Assembly (NCBI GenBank): GCA_007844125.1
Contig: CM017561.1
Location: forward strand, 33,805,406 to 33,869,405
DNA length: 64,000 nt
Direction: 5' to 3'
From: Sinonovacula constricta
Lineage: Eukaryota; Mollusca; Bivalvia; Cardiida; Solecurtidae
In this document: piece by piece, positions 24,398 to 35,911 of the stretch
Layout of the letters: each line of letters opens with the position of its first letter
How positions within the stretch are numbered: position 1 is the first letter of the stretch
Notes under the pieces: model-generated
What the model saw: only the letters and a program-made list of their open reading frames with translations
Told to the model about the DNA's origin: nothing
Database searches by the model: none
Position numbers and translations under genes: made by a program

Positions 24398-25886
24398 GTA
24401 TGTATCAGTAGAACAATTCTGAAAGTTTAGCTATTTTTATATGCAGGGCTCCAGACAAGAGGCATATCTCTGTATTTTACTCAATTGAAAAGACAAAATA
24501 TTTCACTCCTGGATGTAACAGGTACACCCAGAAAATCCTATTTATGTAATGCTTTTGATAGTTTTGTGTGACCTATATGATCATCTATTTTCTTACAAAA
24601 AATGACAGGTGAAGTTATCTTAAATGGCTGAATCTTTAGTACAAAGAAACAATGCCCTTAATTGGTTACTGTATTTAGCCAGAGTAAAAATCTCAACACT
24701 TTCTTTTCACTATGTACATTGTAGATGCAGTAGGCACTATTCCAGCAGTTTTTATTATCTTAGGAAGTTTTCATGCAATTCACTACAATTCTTATCTGGA
24801 GCCCTATATATGGATAGGTTCTTTTAAGAAGTTAGAAAAACACTTTCAGAAATGCCTGTCATTTTATTTATTAGACAGTTTCTTTTATTTTTACTTATGA
24901 AATATTCATGTAACAAGAGACACAGAAAACTATTAATGTTAGATCAAATAAATTAATATTATATACATATTTAATAAGAAGCACTTGATTTTAGTCAAAA
25001 TTCAACTTCATCTTGAATTAACAAAGTATTGAAAGTATTCATACAACAGAGTTGGAAGGACATGTACTAATTACATGGAAACATGCTGTGTGCAACATAG
25101 ATTAAACATTAATAAATCAGAAACATTTTCTTTGAATGTGATCATTAAATGGTACAACATTATGAGATGAAAAGATGGTTTCACATAAAAGCTGATGGTG
25201 ATATTCAATACTTGCACACACTGAAGGGCAAATCCAACATAAACTTCTTATTTAATTTCATGATTACTTTTTGTAATGTATATTTCCAAAAGTTTCATGT
25301 AGTCTGTAAAATTGTTTCAGATAATGTCGTGATCAAAATTCAGCAGTAAAGAAATGCAACTCTTGGCAGACGTACCAATTTGCATCTTAGCATCTTGATT
25401 TCAAAACCAATAATTAGCTAGCTGTTGTCTATATGGCTTTAACAGTGTCTGTGCAATGTAATTAAAGGAAATAATCAGAGAAATATGTTGTTATTGTTAC
25501 TCACCTCTTAAGCACAAAATAAACTGTTACACCAAAGTTGTAGATGTGTCATTAACACTCTAGTCATTAGTAACTTATATAATAAGGTACCTACCATGAA
25601 TCAGTTTTCATTCCAGGGAATCTTCTTTTCTCATTCTCTTTGGTATTCTAGCCAAGAATAATATTATAACAATATTAAGGATTAAACTTGTGAGTTGGCA
25701 CCAGTAGTTGATTAGTTAAAGTCTCTTGATATTAGTATTTTCGGGCCATTGCTGTTAGTAAAGTAGTTAGGTCCTCTCAGCTCTGGCTTTTAAACAACAT
25801 AGCTTGGAGAACATTTCATATGACTTGAATGATTGTGTAACTCTATTTAGGTCTTTAACAATGGCAGTATCTTTCTCACTTTACAG

Positions 25887-25955
25887 ACTGTACAGTTTGT
25901 TCAAGGTATTTTTGTGGAGAAATATGACCCGACGATAGAAGACAGCTACAGAAAG
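25887..25955 (+). CDS. Rap1: Rap1 exon: helix 1 and switch I/effector loop
   Basis: Twenty-three codons between TTACAG and AAG|GTGAGA. They carry [20 protein letters not shown], then YRK. This contains the G2 threonine (DPT) and the effector region bound by RalGDS, RIAM and RAF-type partners. SY, not FY, after ED distinguishes Rap1 from Rap2. Confidence 0.96.
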
Positions 25956-26334
25956 GTGAGAGCATGTCTTTCTTCTAGTAAATGTAGAATAGATATGTAA
26001 TGAAATCATTAATGTCATAAATTTCTATATACAGTATGGTGACCACATATACAATAACATTGTTGATGATGGCACATGCTATTTGTGAATAATAACAGTC
26101 AATAATAGGTTGATATTGTATTCAGCTATCTTTTTATGTTTGAGCATTTACTTCATTAATTTATGACACTGTAAAAGAAAGCTTGTTATAAATTGTATCC
26201 TTGACTGGAGGCACACTGCAGCCAGTCTTTGTAGACTGGGAAAAAGGGTTTAAGGCCCATCATAGTGAAACAGCATGTAGAAACTACCTGCTAATGATTA
26301 AAGTCAACTACAAGGGTACATTTTACATTTTCAG

Positions 26335-26391
26335 CAAGTAGAGGTAGACGGTCAGCAGTGTATGCTGGAGATCTTGGACACAGCTGGAACG
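26335..26391 (+). CDS. Rap1: Rap1 exon: beta-2/beta-3 and G3 motif
   Basis: Nineteen codons from TTTTCAG to ACG|GTAAAT, giving QVEVDGQQCMLEILDTAGT. DTAG is G3. The exon ends with Thr at the Ras Gln61 position. This substitution lowers intrinsic hydrolysis and explains the asparagine-thumb mechanism of RapGAPs (known from the family). Confidence 0.96.
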
Positions 26392-26890
26392 GTAAATGTT
26401 TTAGTGCTTATATAATCAAACATGCTAGCTTCAAATGTCTGGCTTGTTTACAAAAATCCAATGTTAAACAGTCAAAGTACAAATAGAACGAGGCAATATG
26501 TAAAGACACACTTAAAAAATCTCATTATCCAGTGTTTACTCATATAGTCACTAACTTAACTTCCTTTATTGTGTTGAATCCGAAATTCACATGATTGGAA
26601 CATTGATAAAGCTTCTGGGTAGATTGTCTTATAATTGCAAGTGGTATCTTTAATGAACTTTATATAAGCAAGCTAGTTACTGCTTAAGACTTATGAGCTG
26701 ATGCTGTTCTTTCTTTATTGCTTTTGAAATTTTTTACACATATCATAAAATGGTTCTACCTAATTATTTTGACTCCACTCCACATTTTTGGACTGATTGC
26801 TCAGATTCTGCTGTTATTGCTCAATCTATATTTACACCATGTGCTTTCCTAATGCCATGGAAACTAACTGTTAGATAACTATGTTGCTAG

Positions 26891-27031
26891 GAACAATTCA
26901 CAGCTATGCGTGACTTGTACATGAAGAACGGTCAAGGGTTCTTGCTTGTCTACTCCATCACAGCACAGTCAACCTTCAATGATCTGCGAGAACTTCGGGA
27001 ACAAATCCTTCGAGTGAAGGACACAGATGAG
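26891..27031 (+). CDS. Rap1: Rap1 exon: switch II to helix 3 (last constant exon)
   Basis: Forty-seven codons from TTGCTAG to GAG|GTAATA, beginning [17 protein letters not shown] and ending [12 protein letters not shown]. It covers switch II and the effector-distal core. It is the common donor for both alternative modules; splicing goes either 5.6 kb on to 32680 or 24.1 kb on to 51140. Confidence 0.96.
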
Positions 27032-27663
27032 GTAATACACTTTCAATCTATTGGAAGAACATAGCTCATGAGAACAAAGCCCCTAAATTTCTTTTGGTTG
27101 TTTTTTGATGGTACTTGAGTCACTTTTAGTTTGCTTGGGGATGATTAAGCAATGCATTTTATTCTGGTATAAAATACTATAATGACAATAGATGATATTG
27201 GAGTTACAAGTGGAGAAATTGGAAAAAAGGACAATCCAAATGAAGCAAAAAAGAATCATTTATAATACCTTACGATTTGGAGAAACAGTTATTATCAAAT
27301 AAGTTAAAGAAGTTGTTCAGAGAATGGCACTCACATCGTAACAGAAACTCTCCTTCCCTTAAAACTGTCCATCCTCTAAATCAGCCCAACATGTGAAATT
27401 GTCCACACTTACCATGATAACCCTCACCATGACAGTGATCTTACTGCCCTGCATGACAGCCAATCTGTCCTGGTATGATGGAAAACTATTAACCACGAGA
27501 CTCGCAGAATCTAACTGTTTTCCCTTCTCATTCACTGCATGCCTGTCCTGTGGCATGTCTGCAGCTTCACTACATGGAAAAGATCATTAGTATCTTCATA
27601 TTCTGGTTAAAAACATAACTGTCTTCATGTTTAATATATATTTTTTCATGGCAATTAAAAGGG

Positions 27664-28737
27664 TACCGTAAAGTTTTTATTGATAAGACTCACACAAAGA
27701 TAAGACGCACCCCCTCTTCGAGGTCTAGAGTCAAGGAAAAAAGCTAAATCTCAAAGACAAGACGCATCCCCTATTCACTAATCCATCCGGCCGCCATTAA
27801 GCAATTCCCTGCGTCGCCACATCGCTTGATACTCGAGGGAACATGTTCAATTGTTCCGTAAATCTGTGTTTGCGCCGAGTGCTTATTATTCTCTAAGTGT
27901 GTATTGTGTTACGTTATGACACTCTACCCCAGTATATCGTTTACATGCCAGACAGGATATTCTCGCGGCTGTCCCAGCCCTACACAATTGAGAGATGAGA
28001 GAACATCCAGTTTCACACAACAACATGTCTCAAAACAATTACGTTCTCGGCCTGTAATAAAGTTCTCGACACATGGGACAAACACACAAATGACATTAAA
28101 ATAACAACAAAAGACTTTTAAATGTTCATTTTCAACACCAGGGTATTAAAGTGACCGCTTATAATCAGTTAGTTCTATGCATCTGTGTAATTACTTACGG
28201 ATGATAGACGATTTTATTGTTGTTGTTAAGTGGGTTTTTAATTTCAACTTAAAAATAATTCGTAATTAACATTCAAAATAAAACAAATTTCAAATCAAAA
28301 TTTATCAATTGAATAATACCATATCACTTAGGTGATGATAACAGCGTCGTCAATGAATATGCCCGTTTCACTAAAACTCAATAACCGTTTCCGGATTATG
28401 AAACTCTGTCGATTTTGTTAGAATAAAGTAATATTTATGCAAAAATTTATTGCATATTGTTGTTGTTTTTATACAGAAACGAATTTAAATGTGTCTTTTA
28501 TGTTAAATGTCAAATTTTAGGTAAAAACAACGTAAGTTTTCCCTTAAAATAGCACAATACAGTCGTCTATGGCCAATGCTATAGGCGATAGTCTCAGCGG
28601 TCGGATTAGTCTAAGGGTCAATTTTGGTCTGTGGAAAAAAGGGGAAATCTTTATTTAGCATGAATAAGATGCAACCCCCACTTTTTTATCATAATTTGGG
28701 GCTAAAAACCACGTCTTATCTATAAAACTTTACGGTA
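27664..28737. mobile_element. ~1.07-kb non-autonomous TA-flanked DNA transposon
   Basis: The left end TACCGTAAAGTTTTTATTGA is mirrored at the right end (TCTATAAAACTTTACGGTA), an inverted pair of about 26 bp with one indel. Both ends begin or finish with TA, as in Tc1/mariner-type integration. The motif AAGACGCACCCC occurs inside both flanks. There is no transposase frame. Confidence 0.65.
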
Positions 28738-31657
28738 ATACAAAATATTTATTTAAATATGATGTATAAACTTGAAATATTAAATTGTGACTAATTCAGT
28801 CATTGCAGGGTGATGCTATTGACTATTATGTTCATTTGAAGCTTGCCATATGTTTCGGATTATATTTTGACTTATTGTTATAGCAAAAAGATTGGTTGCC
28901 GAACAATAACACATTGTAATTTAATGCGTAACAAATTGCTAGTGACCCAATTATTAAAAATTCGGTGTTGATTATACAGTGCAATATTTTAATAAGTTAA
29001 TTTTGAGAAGCAGTTTATATAAATGCATGGCAATTGAAAAATATGTTCCACTGAGGTCATAATGTTGTATCAAAATGTTTATTTTTGTCTGTTCATGAAG
29101 CATATTTTTTGTGATTTTTTATTCTTTCTACATTTAGCTTAATACTTAATGTTGTTGGTGTTGTTGTTTTTTTGCTGTATTTATTGTTACACATTTATTT
29201 CAAGATTTTTTTATACAATGTTTTGTCTACGGTTTGAACTTCTTGTTAGTAATAACACATATTTTCTTTGTAAATGTAAATGTATTCTTCTGTTGATCAA
29301 CAAAAGAAATGTACATTCCTAATTTTTTATGACATCAATGTCTATTAATGTTACAGCTAGTTTGCAATTTAGATGTTAAATGATTTTTTGTTGGCATTTT
29401 TAGCTGGTTTATCTATGGTTAATTCTTATGAAATGAATATCATTTTACACTACTTAAAATAGATTATAAGAGGCATAATGATGTAAACATTTTATCATTT
29501 TGTTGCAATTCACTACGATTTTTGAAGTCTGATCTTATCTCGGCGGTATTTATGAGAGTTCGTTGTAAGAAATTACGTTGATCCTGGGCACCAGAAGATG
29601 TTTCCATTCAAGGAGAGACTAAACACAGGTGATTACACTTGTTCTTTTTGTTGTCAAACTGTTCTTCACTGGCACAGTTTAGTGTGAAGTAGTAACCATC
29701 TGCTCGTGTTCTTCACTAGAAACAGATCCTCTCACAAAAAATAAAGAACCAGTCATTGATTTGTCTGTGTGGATGTATATATTTTAAAGTGTGTGATTTG
29801 TATAAAAAGCACACAAACTTTAATCAAGTGATTTGATTGTTGTTGCTTTGTGTAGGTGTACTTAAAATCAAAGTTTAAAATTGGGAAATCCAATCTAGGG
29901 TGTACTGTAAGCCCATTTGTTTGTTTCCATTAACTATACATTTATACATTTATTTATCTCCTGTATGTGTCAAGTTTTTGTATAGCTTTTTAAGTTATTT
30001 ATTGAAACAGAAGTATCTTGAAGCTGAGATAAAATCACTTTTCTTCAGAATGACTGGTTCTTAATTTTTTTGTGACAAATTAGGAGCCATTATCATATTT
30101 ATGGTTTGATGTGGTGTTTTCTAATTTGTATTCACTGTTATAATCTTTCTCAGTTAAATTTGAAATAAATTGCAGTTCACAACGCATCTATTGTGAAAGC
30201 TTGATACAATTTACTAGTTCTTACTGAAATACTTAATGTAATTGGCTTGGATGTGTGTACTATTTAAACATACTGTTTTATTTTATGTCAAAATCATCAT
30301 TTTTTTAACAAATATAAAGCAGTTTTAATATTTGCCTTTACAACTTCTGTAAAACTTATTACATTTAACTTTCAAACCATGTTGCACTTTATTCTTTAAA
30401 GCTATCATAAAAATACATAACCAAAATATTGTTATGTTTTTATATATTTGCCATAAGAGGTACCTAAACCATAATGCTTTGTTGTCACTGACTGTTTGCA
30501 CATGACATTTGCATGTAAACCTCTCTCCTTGAAGTCTTTTGCCATTATTGTGTTATCAGCTTACTTTCTTTTGGAGTGTTCTCATTCATTTCTTTGCCCT
30601 GCTGTCCCTTATTTTCTAGTTTAGATGCTAGTGGTGACAACTAGAAGTACTCAGCAAGTGTAACTTTAGTTTTGCATTGACTATGTTTTGCTGCTTGTCA
30701 TTTACCACTTATATGGACATAAATATATGGGTATTTTATTATAAATGTTTTAATAGTGTGGCTGTTACACATTCTAACAGTGTATTGCACAAAATGTAAG
30801 TTATTCAAAAACAAGAAGTGGGTCACTGATACAAGCTTTCTTCCAATACTTTGACAAGTACATTTTAAACACAAGTGTCAAGGAGCATCCATCACGATTG
30901 CCAAAGTGGTTTTAAGCAAGGGGTGTAAATCTGATTTTAAATTGCAATGTAATATTTTTTTTAGCAAATCCAGTTATATGGGTACTAGTAAAAACTGTTG
31001 CATTGAGAAAAAGACTTAACGTGGGAGGTCAACCAGTGACCTGGAGTGTGTGGGTGATCCTAACAGACGGTTGTTTGGGGGTCCAACCTACAATAGCTGG
31101 ATTGACCTACTGTCAGGACTGTATTCAAAAACAACAAACATTATTTACTCTGTAAGGTACTAGGCAAAAGCTGCACAAAAGTAGTTGAATGCTGATAAAT
31201 CTATCTGTGGAAAAATTTGATGGAAAGATGTACCATTGGGGGAATGGCTTGGTGATTGAGGGAAAGGACTTTTTATTTGTAAGTGTGCTTTCAGGGCACA
31301 AACAATGTTTGAAAATGCACACAAATAAATTTTGAAGGTTTAGAGACAAAGGACGTAGATGGGCACACCTTGATATGTTGGCCATGGCCACCACAGACAT
31401 TTTAAGCTTTCTATTTCATAACTTACATGAGTTTTTTTCTAGAAACTGCATTGGAAAATCATTTATCTTAAGCTTATACCAAAATAAGGGAAACAGATTT
31501 TCATCACCACCTCCAGCAGACCTTGATTCATGATAAGCCTCATCATCAAAAATACTTGTTCTGGCATCATATCCATTGTAAAGCAATGAGTATCAACTTT
31601 ATTTCCACTTCTCATAAGGACACAGTACTCTAGCCATTCTGATAACATTGAGTTTCC

Positions 31658-31808
31658 GGTAGTGCAAGCTGTAAAGCATCGGCACTAGGTACGGGAGGCC
31701 CGGATTCGAACCCGGGCCATGGCATACCAAAGTCATAAAAATGGTAGTGGTATAGCTCCCTTGCTAACTGCTCAAGCTGTTGGTGGGACGATAAACAAAC
31801 TAACAAAC
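31658..31808 (+). repeat. tRNA-headed SINE with intact B box, internally deleted (copy C)
   Basis: Begins GGTAGTGCAAGCTGTAAAGC (A-box region), then GGTACGGGAGGCCCGGATTC and GAACCCGGGCC (T-arm-like B box, 31701-31718). It then jumps to the tail GGTGGGACGATAAACAAAC. It lacks most of the central body present in copies A and B. Confidence 0.7.
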
Positions 31809-32679
31809 ACTGAGTTTCTTCCCTTGTGGGTATGTAGTAAGTGTATTCTATATGTGTAGTTCATGTAGAAAAACTATTGAATGCTTCAGATTGCACTTAT
31901 AATTGTATCTTGCTGATTAAGGTGGGAATGAGTAAAAGTGTTCAGAGCATAATGATGAACATAAACTATTTAAAAATTTAAAGTTTTCTTCTATATTTAA
32001 AGTAAAGCAATTACCAAGAGAGAACACTAATACATTTCTTTCATTCTTAGAAATAGCTAGGTCCTTCATATTTATCATGGAAACGTCAGTTCAATAGTTC
32101 TACAATTGCTTTTGGTTAAGAATGTTTAAAGGGAATTTATATAATGTTCTCATATTTGTTGTGCTTAGCATCCTGCATTCTTGTCAGCAAAACAGACACC
32201 TGAGGTGTTGTTAGCTGTGGTTATCAGCCCTAGGCATACTTAGTTGTATAAGCTCAGACATATCATCAATTCTTTATGGCAATTGATTTCAGCACAATCT
32301 ACTTAAACTTTAGAGACAAGGCTTGTGCATTATGGTAACAGCCTACAGTCATATATCAGGTTTACTGTAATAAGTCTTACTGTGTGAAACAGAACTGTAT
32401 CTTAGTGGTACTTTTGTGTGAAAACTCATCTACCTGTCAATATACATGATGTGGATATAAAATGCTTCACAAATTTATTTTTGTATGATGTTCTGATATT
32501 AAAATAATTATTCCAAATATAAATGGTTTCTGCAGAATGCATTCATTGTTGTGTTTTTGTAGATAAAGTTAATTTATATTACCAAACTCAATGTTTAAAT
32601 AAGCAGTAACACTACTTTGTTTTATCTTTGTTTTTGTACAACACTGGTATTTCATTCTGTTTTCTTTCTTCTGACAAAG

Positions 32680-32820
32680 GTGCCAATGATCCTGGTTGGT
32701 AATAAGTGTGACCTCGAGGATGAGCGTGTGGTGGGCAATGACCAGGGGCAAAGTCTCGCCCATGAATGGAGCAGTGCATTCCTTGAGACCTCTGCAAAGG
32801 CAAAAATCAATGTGAATGAG
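32680..32820 (+). CDS. Rap1: Rap1 alternative exon 5a: G4/G5 region, module a
   Basis: Good acceptor (TTTTCTTTCTTCTGACAAAG) and donor GAG|GTACAT; 47 codons, phase 0-0. Carries [20 protein letters not shown] (G4 NKCD) and [14 protein letters not shown] (G5 SAK). The middle, [16 protein letters not shown], has the length of vertebrate Rap1. It pairs with exon 6a (35428). Intact frame, base-binding residues and splice sites argue it is functional. Direct splicing into exon 6b would also be in frame. Confidence 0.93.
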
Positions 32821-35427
32821 GTACATGCCTAGCTGTTTTCCTTCTACCAACATTATTTTCACACATCGTATGTCAAAAATCCATACAAAATATGGGGCGG
32901 TTTGCTAGCATACCTAATGGATAGATAACAAAACATAGCAAAAGAAACTAAGCAAATCATGTGTGTGTATATATATCAACAGCTCCTCCAGAGAACTAGC
33001 TGATCTAGATCTATTCTTAATTTGTAATACTGATCAACTGTGCATAGCTTAACAGCTATACCTAATGCTAAGTTTATTAATATATATAGCAAAAGACTTG
33101 GAAACAAGTCATGACAAATCTATGCTAAGTGTGTAAAATAAATCTGTAGCATTAACGAAAATCCTTATTAAGGAATTGTAAGAATCCTTGAGTGGAACTC
33201 AACATATCACACTTGGGATTTGTTAATATGCAAAATGCTTAAGCATGAATGTAACACATGTTCTACAGCTCAAAACATGCTGATATTATATTAACAGAAA
33301 ATGTAAATTGTTTTCAAGCATGTTTTAAAGGTGCTATCCAACAGTATGAACCAAAGATTTTTCTCAAAAATAACATAATCAATGGCCTTTTTGTAAGATT
33401 AGTACTGTCTGACAAGATACAAAGTTCAGTTATCCACAGTTGTCTGGACCATCGGTTTACTTCAAACAATGTATGGGTTGGAATTATCCAAATTACTCTT
33501 ACTAAAAAAAATTGACTAGGACTCTGCCATTTTAGATTACATAATTTTGTGTTGTAATTTGCAAGGAGCAATGTATATAACATAATACTTGTAACAGTTA
33601 AACATAAGAAAGTTGTTTGAAAAGAAATGAATATTAGAATAAGTGTCATGTTTTCTTTCTTTTTCAGAGTAATAAATAAAATTTAAAGCATTGTTGAATA
33701 TATGTGAACATGTTGTCATTGGCAACAATGGCAGTATATTCTACATTATGGTTACAAGCACATGATATTAAATCACAGTATTAAATTGTAGCTGATCTGG
33801 GTGTCCACTTAGTTGCTGAGTTCTTCTCCAGATTGCTCAGCTAATATTTCACCCGGTATGCTTGCCATTGCCCTATTGTGATGACAGTGATATCAGTCAG
33901 CATTAATGCCTACCTACTTTGACAGTTTGCAATACTGCTGTGAGACACAGTGAATACAAATCATTCTTAAACTGGATTTTCACCTTGTTTAATTCATTAT
34001 ACATCATAACTAAAAATCAAACTAATCAGCCAGTCATATGCACTTAACAACTTTAACCAAACAATTAATGAAGCCAAACAATAAGGTACTGGAGTAACCT
34101 CACTTAGCAATTTGGTAACCAAACACGATGTACCACAGGTGGCGCTTTTGGGCTTTAGATAAGAGTGTGAAGAAAGCATTAAAACTGTATAATGGGGACC
34201 AGAATTGACTAAGAATAATGCCGAAACTTTTATTAATGCAATCAAATAATCAGAGATTATTTACATTAAATTATATATTAAAGAAATGGGACCAACCAAT
34301 GACTTTGAACAACCTTTGGACAACCCAAGTTTGAATAAAACAGATTTGACTGTAGTGTTCAAAATACTGTTTATTTAGACTAAAGTATGAATTTATACAG
34401 AAATTGTGACTAAATTTCCCAAAGTAGTGATTTTATATTTTTACATGTATTTGATATAGGCAAAGTTTTGTATACCACCTATCGGAGTGACGTAAAACCC
34501 AAAATACAAATACTTTTCTGTGAGAGATAAAGAATTGAAAACTGTCTATTATGAAGTACTTAAAGCATGCATAAAATTCAAAACTTCACCCATTTTGTAG
34601 CTTTGAGTAACAACCCCAAATGATATGGAATTCCTTCTGAAATGGATACAAAAAAGGATCAGTATTTCTATATTTGGTGAAAATTTTAAATAATTTGCTT
34701 TTTGGAATAAATGGCATTATACCCTGGGTCTGGGGAGTGAGAGCTTTGTGGCTGAGGCAGATGGCACCAGTTGTGATCTATTGTTTATTGGATCATTGAT
34801 GGATTCAAAGCTCACCATGGAAACAAGTGTCCCTCTACCAGCTGGACAGTAGCTCATTTGTGAAACTAGGAACATATGACACCACATATATTTATTCTTA
34901 GGCATATTTGCAACAAACCCAGCCTATCATTTTTTTGATAATGGTGTTAACATTAAAGTTATATTCAAACTAACTGAATATATTGCATCTATATTAACAT
35001 CTGCACAGTTAAGACTACATTAATCATTATTTTAAAATTAGCTCATGTTACAAAAGCTTGACATGAAAGAACTTAACGATGTATAGCAAGTGGTTGGGTT
35101 CCTGTTTAGGTGCCCCATGGACTGGGGGACATATTAGCTTACTGCAAATGCAAATAAATTCACTTTTGGCAATCGGCAGAGACAACAATTACACCATTAC
35201 ATAGAATAATAATTGCCCTCTAAGTTGATATGATAAAAAAAATAAATTCAGATTTAAATGTAAGGAATACCCTTAAGGTGCAAAATTATCATACTTCTAT
35301 TATTAAATGAATAAAATCTATATGGTTTATAGGTTTAAAAAGAGAATGGAACATGTATATACAATAAACAGTATGAAACATTTGGGCATTGTTACAGTAT
35401 TAAACATTGTTCTATCATCACTTCTAG
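32821..35427 (+). other. Rap1 intron between exons 5a and 6a
   Basis: 2.6 kb, AT-rich, no recognised repeat or nested gene. Confidence 0.7.
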
Positions 35428-35550
35428 ATATTCAATGACTTGGTACGCATGATCAACAGAAAGGAACCAAAGAATGGCAAGAAGAGCAAATCCCAGGATT
35501 CAGGGGGCTGTTGTCAACTGCTCTAAAGAATTCTTGTTCAACACATCAAG
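35428..35550 (+). CDS. Rap1: Rap1 alternative exon 6a: C-terminus CQLL, stop and 24 nt of 3'UTR
   Basis: Acceptor CACTTCTAG, then IFNDLVRMINRKEPKNGKKS, then KSQDSGGCCQLL and TAA at 35524-35526 (32 residues). CQLL is a CAAX box; the final Leu predicts geranylgeranylation, and the extra preceding Cys could be a second lipid site. The hypervariable tail is moderately basic with Glu and Asp. The coding part ends at 35526. The exon appears to end at 35550 in a strong donor, CAAG|GTAAGA, placed 24 nt after the stop. Vertebrate RAP1B ends in CQLL. Confidence 0.93.
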
Positions 35551-35634
35551 GTAAGAAACCCTTCCCACAAGTAACTTGTATGTCACTTCAGCCACTATAT
35601 TTGTCAGTAGATTGTACTGATCTTTAGTCATCAC

Positions 35635-35872
35635 CTTGTTTGTCTGTTTCTTTGTTTATTAGATTTATCGTCCCACCAACTGTTTTTCGGTTATCAGGAA
35701 ATGGTGCACTCTTGAAGACAATATAGTGCTGCCTTCACCTGTATAGCATTCCATGAACACCTGGCATGATACCACAGCCTGTCACATTATCATTATACCA
35801 GGCCAAACATTTGTGGAACTACCCTTACATGTGCTTGAGCGTTAGCAAGGGAGCTATACCACTACTATTTTA
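35635..35872 (-). repeat. SINE copy B (body and tail), adjacent to the minisatellite
   Basis: Matches copy A at 16.6 kb along its body (GGCAGCACTATATTGTCTTC and GTGGTATCATGCCAGGTGTT on the minus strand) but lacks the tRNA head. Its truncated head end lies about 40 bp from the first minisatellite unit. Confidence 0.7.
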
Positions 35873-35911
35873 AAACTTCATCACCTTACATCTACGTTAA
35901 ACAGAATTTAA

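Larger units (their letters stand above)
24398..26890 (+). other. Rap1 introns between the first four coding exons
   Basis: Introns of 1489, 379 and 499 nt (24398-25886, 25956-26334, 26392-26890). All are AT-rich with GT-AG borders. No nested gene or recognised repeat. The small frames in them are chance. Confidence 0.7.
27032..32679 (+). other. Rap1 intron 4 (to module a)
   Basis: A 5.65-kb AT-rich intron holding a TA-flanked MITE (27664-28737) and a SINE (31658-31808). The rest (28740-31650) shows nothing but AT-rich single-copy-looking sequence. Confidence 0.7.

Noticed and set aside
31026..31045. AGGTCA-n5-TGACCT inverted repeat resembling a nuclear-receptor site
   Set aside because: Spacing of five does not match the usual three-base palindromic element, and a single hit in 64 kb of DNA is expected by chance often enough to ignore.
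31658..31808. A functional tRNA gene
   Set aside because: The B box is good, but the A-box half does not fold into a tRNA with it, and the same sequence recurs as a SINE elsewhere in the window.
32569..32862. Minus-strand frames opposite Rap1 exon 5a (and 51116-51298 opposite exon 5b)
   Set aside because: Shadows of the conserved Rap1 coding sequence on the other strand.
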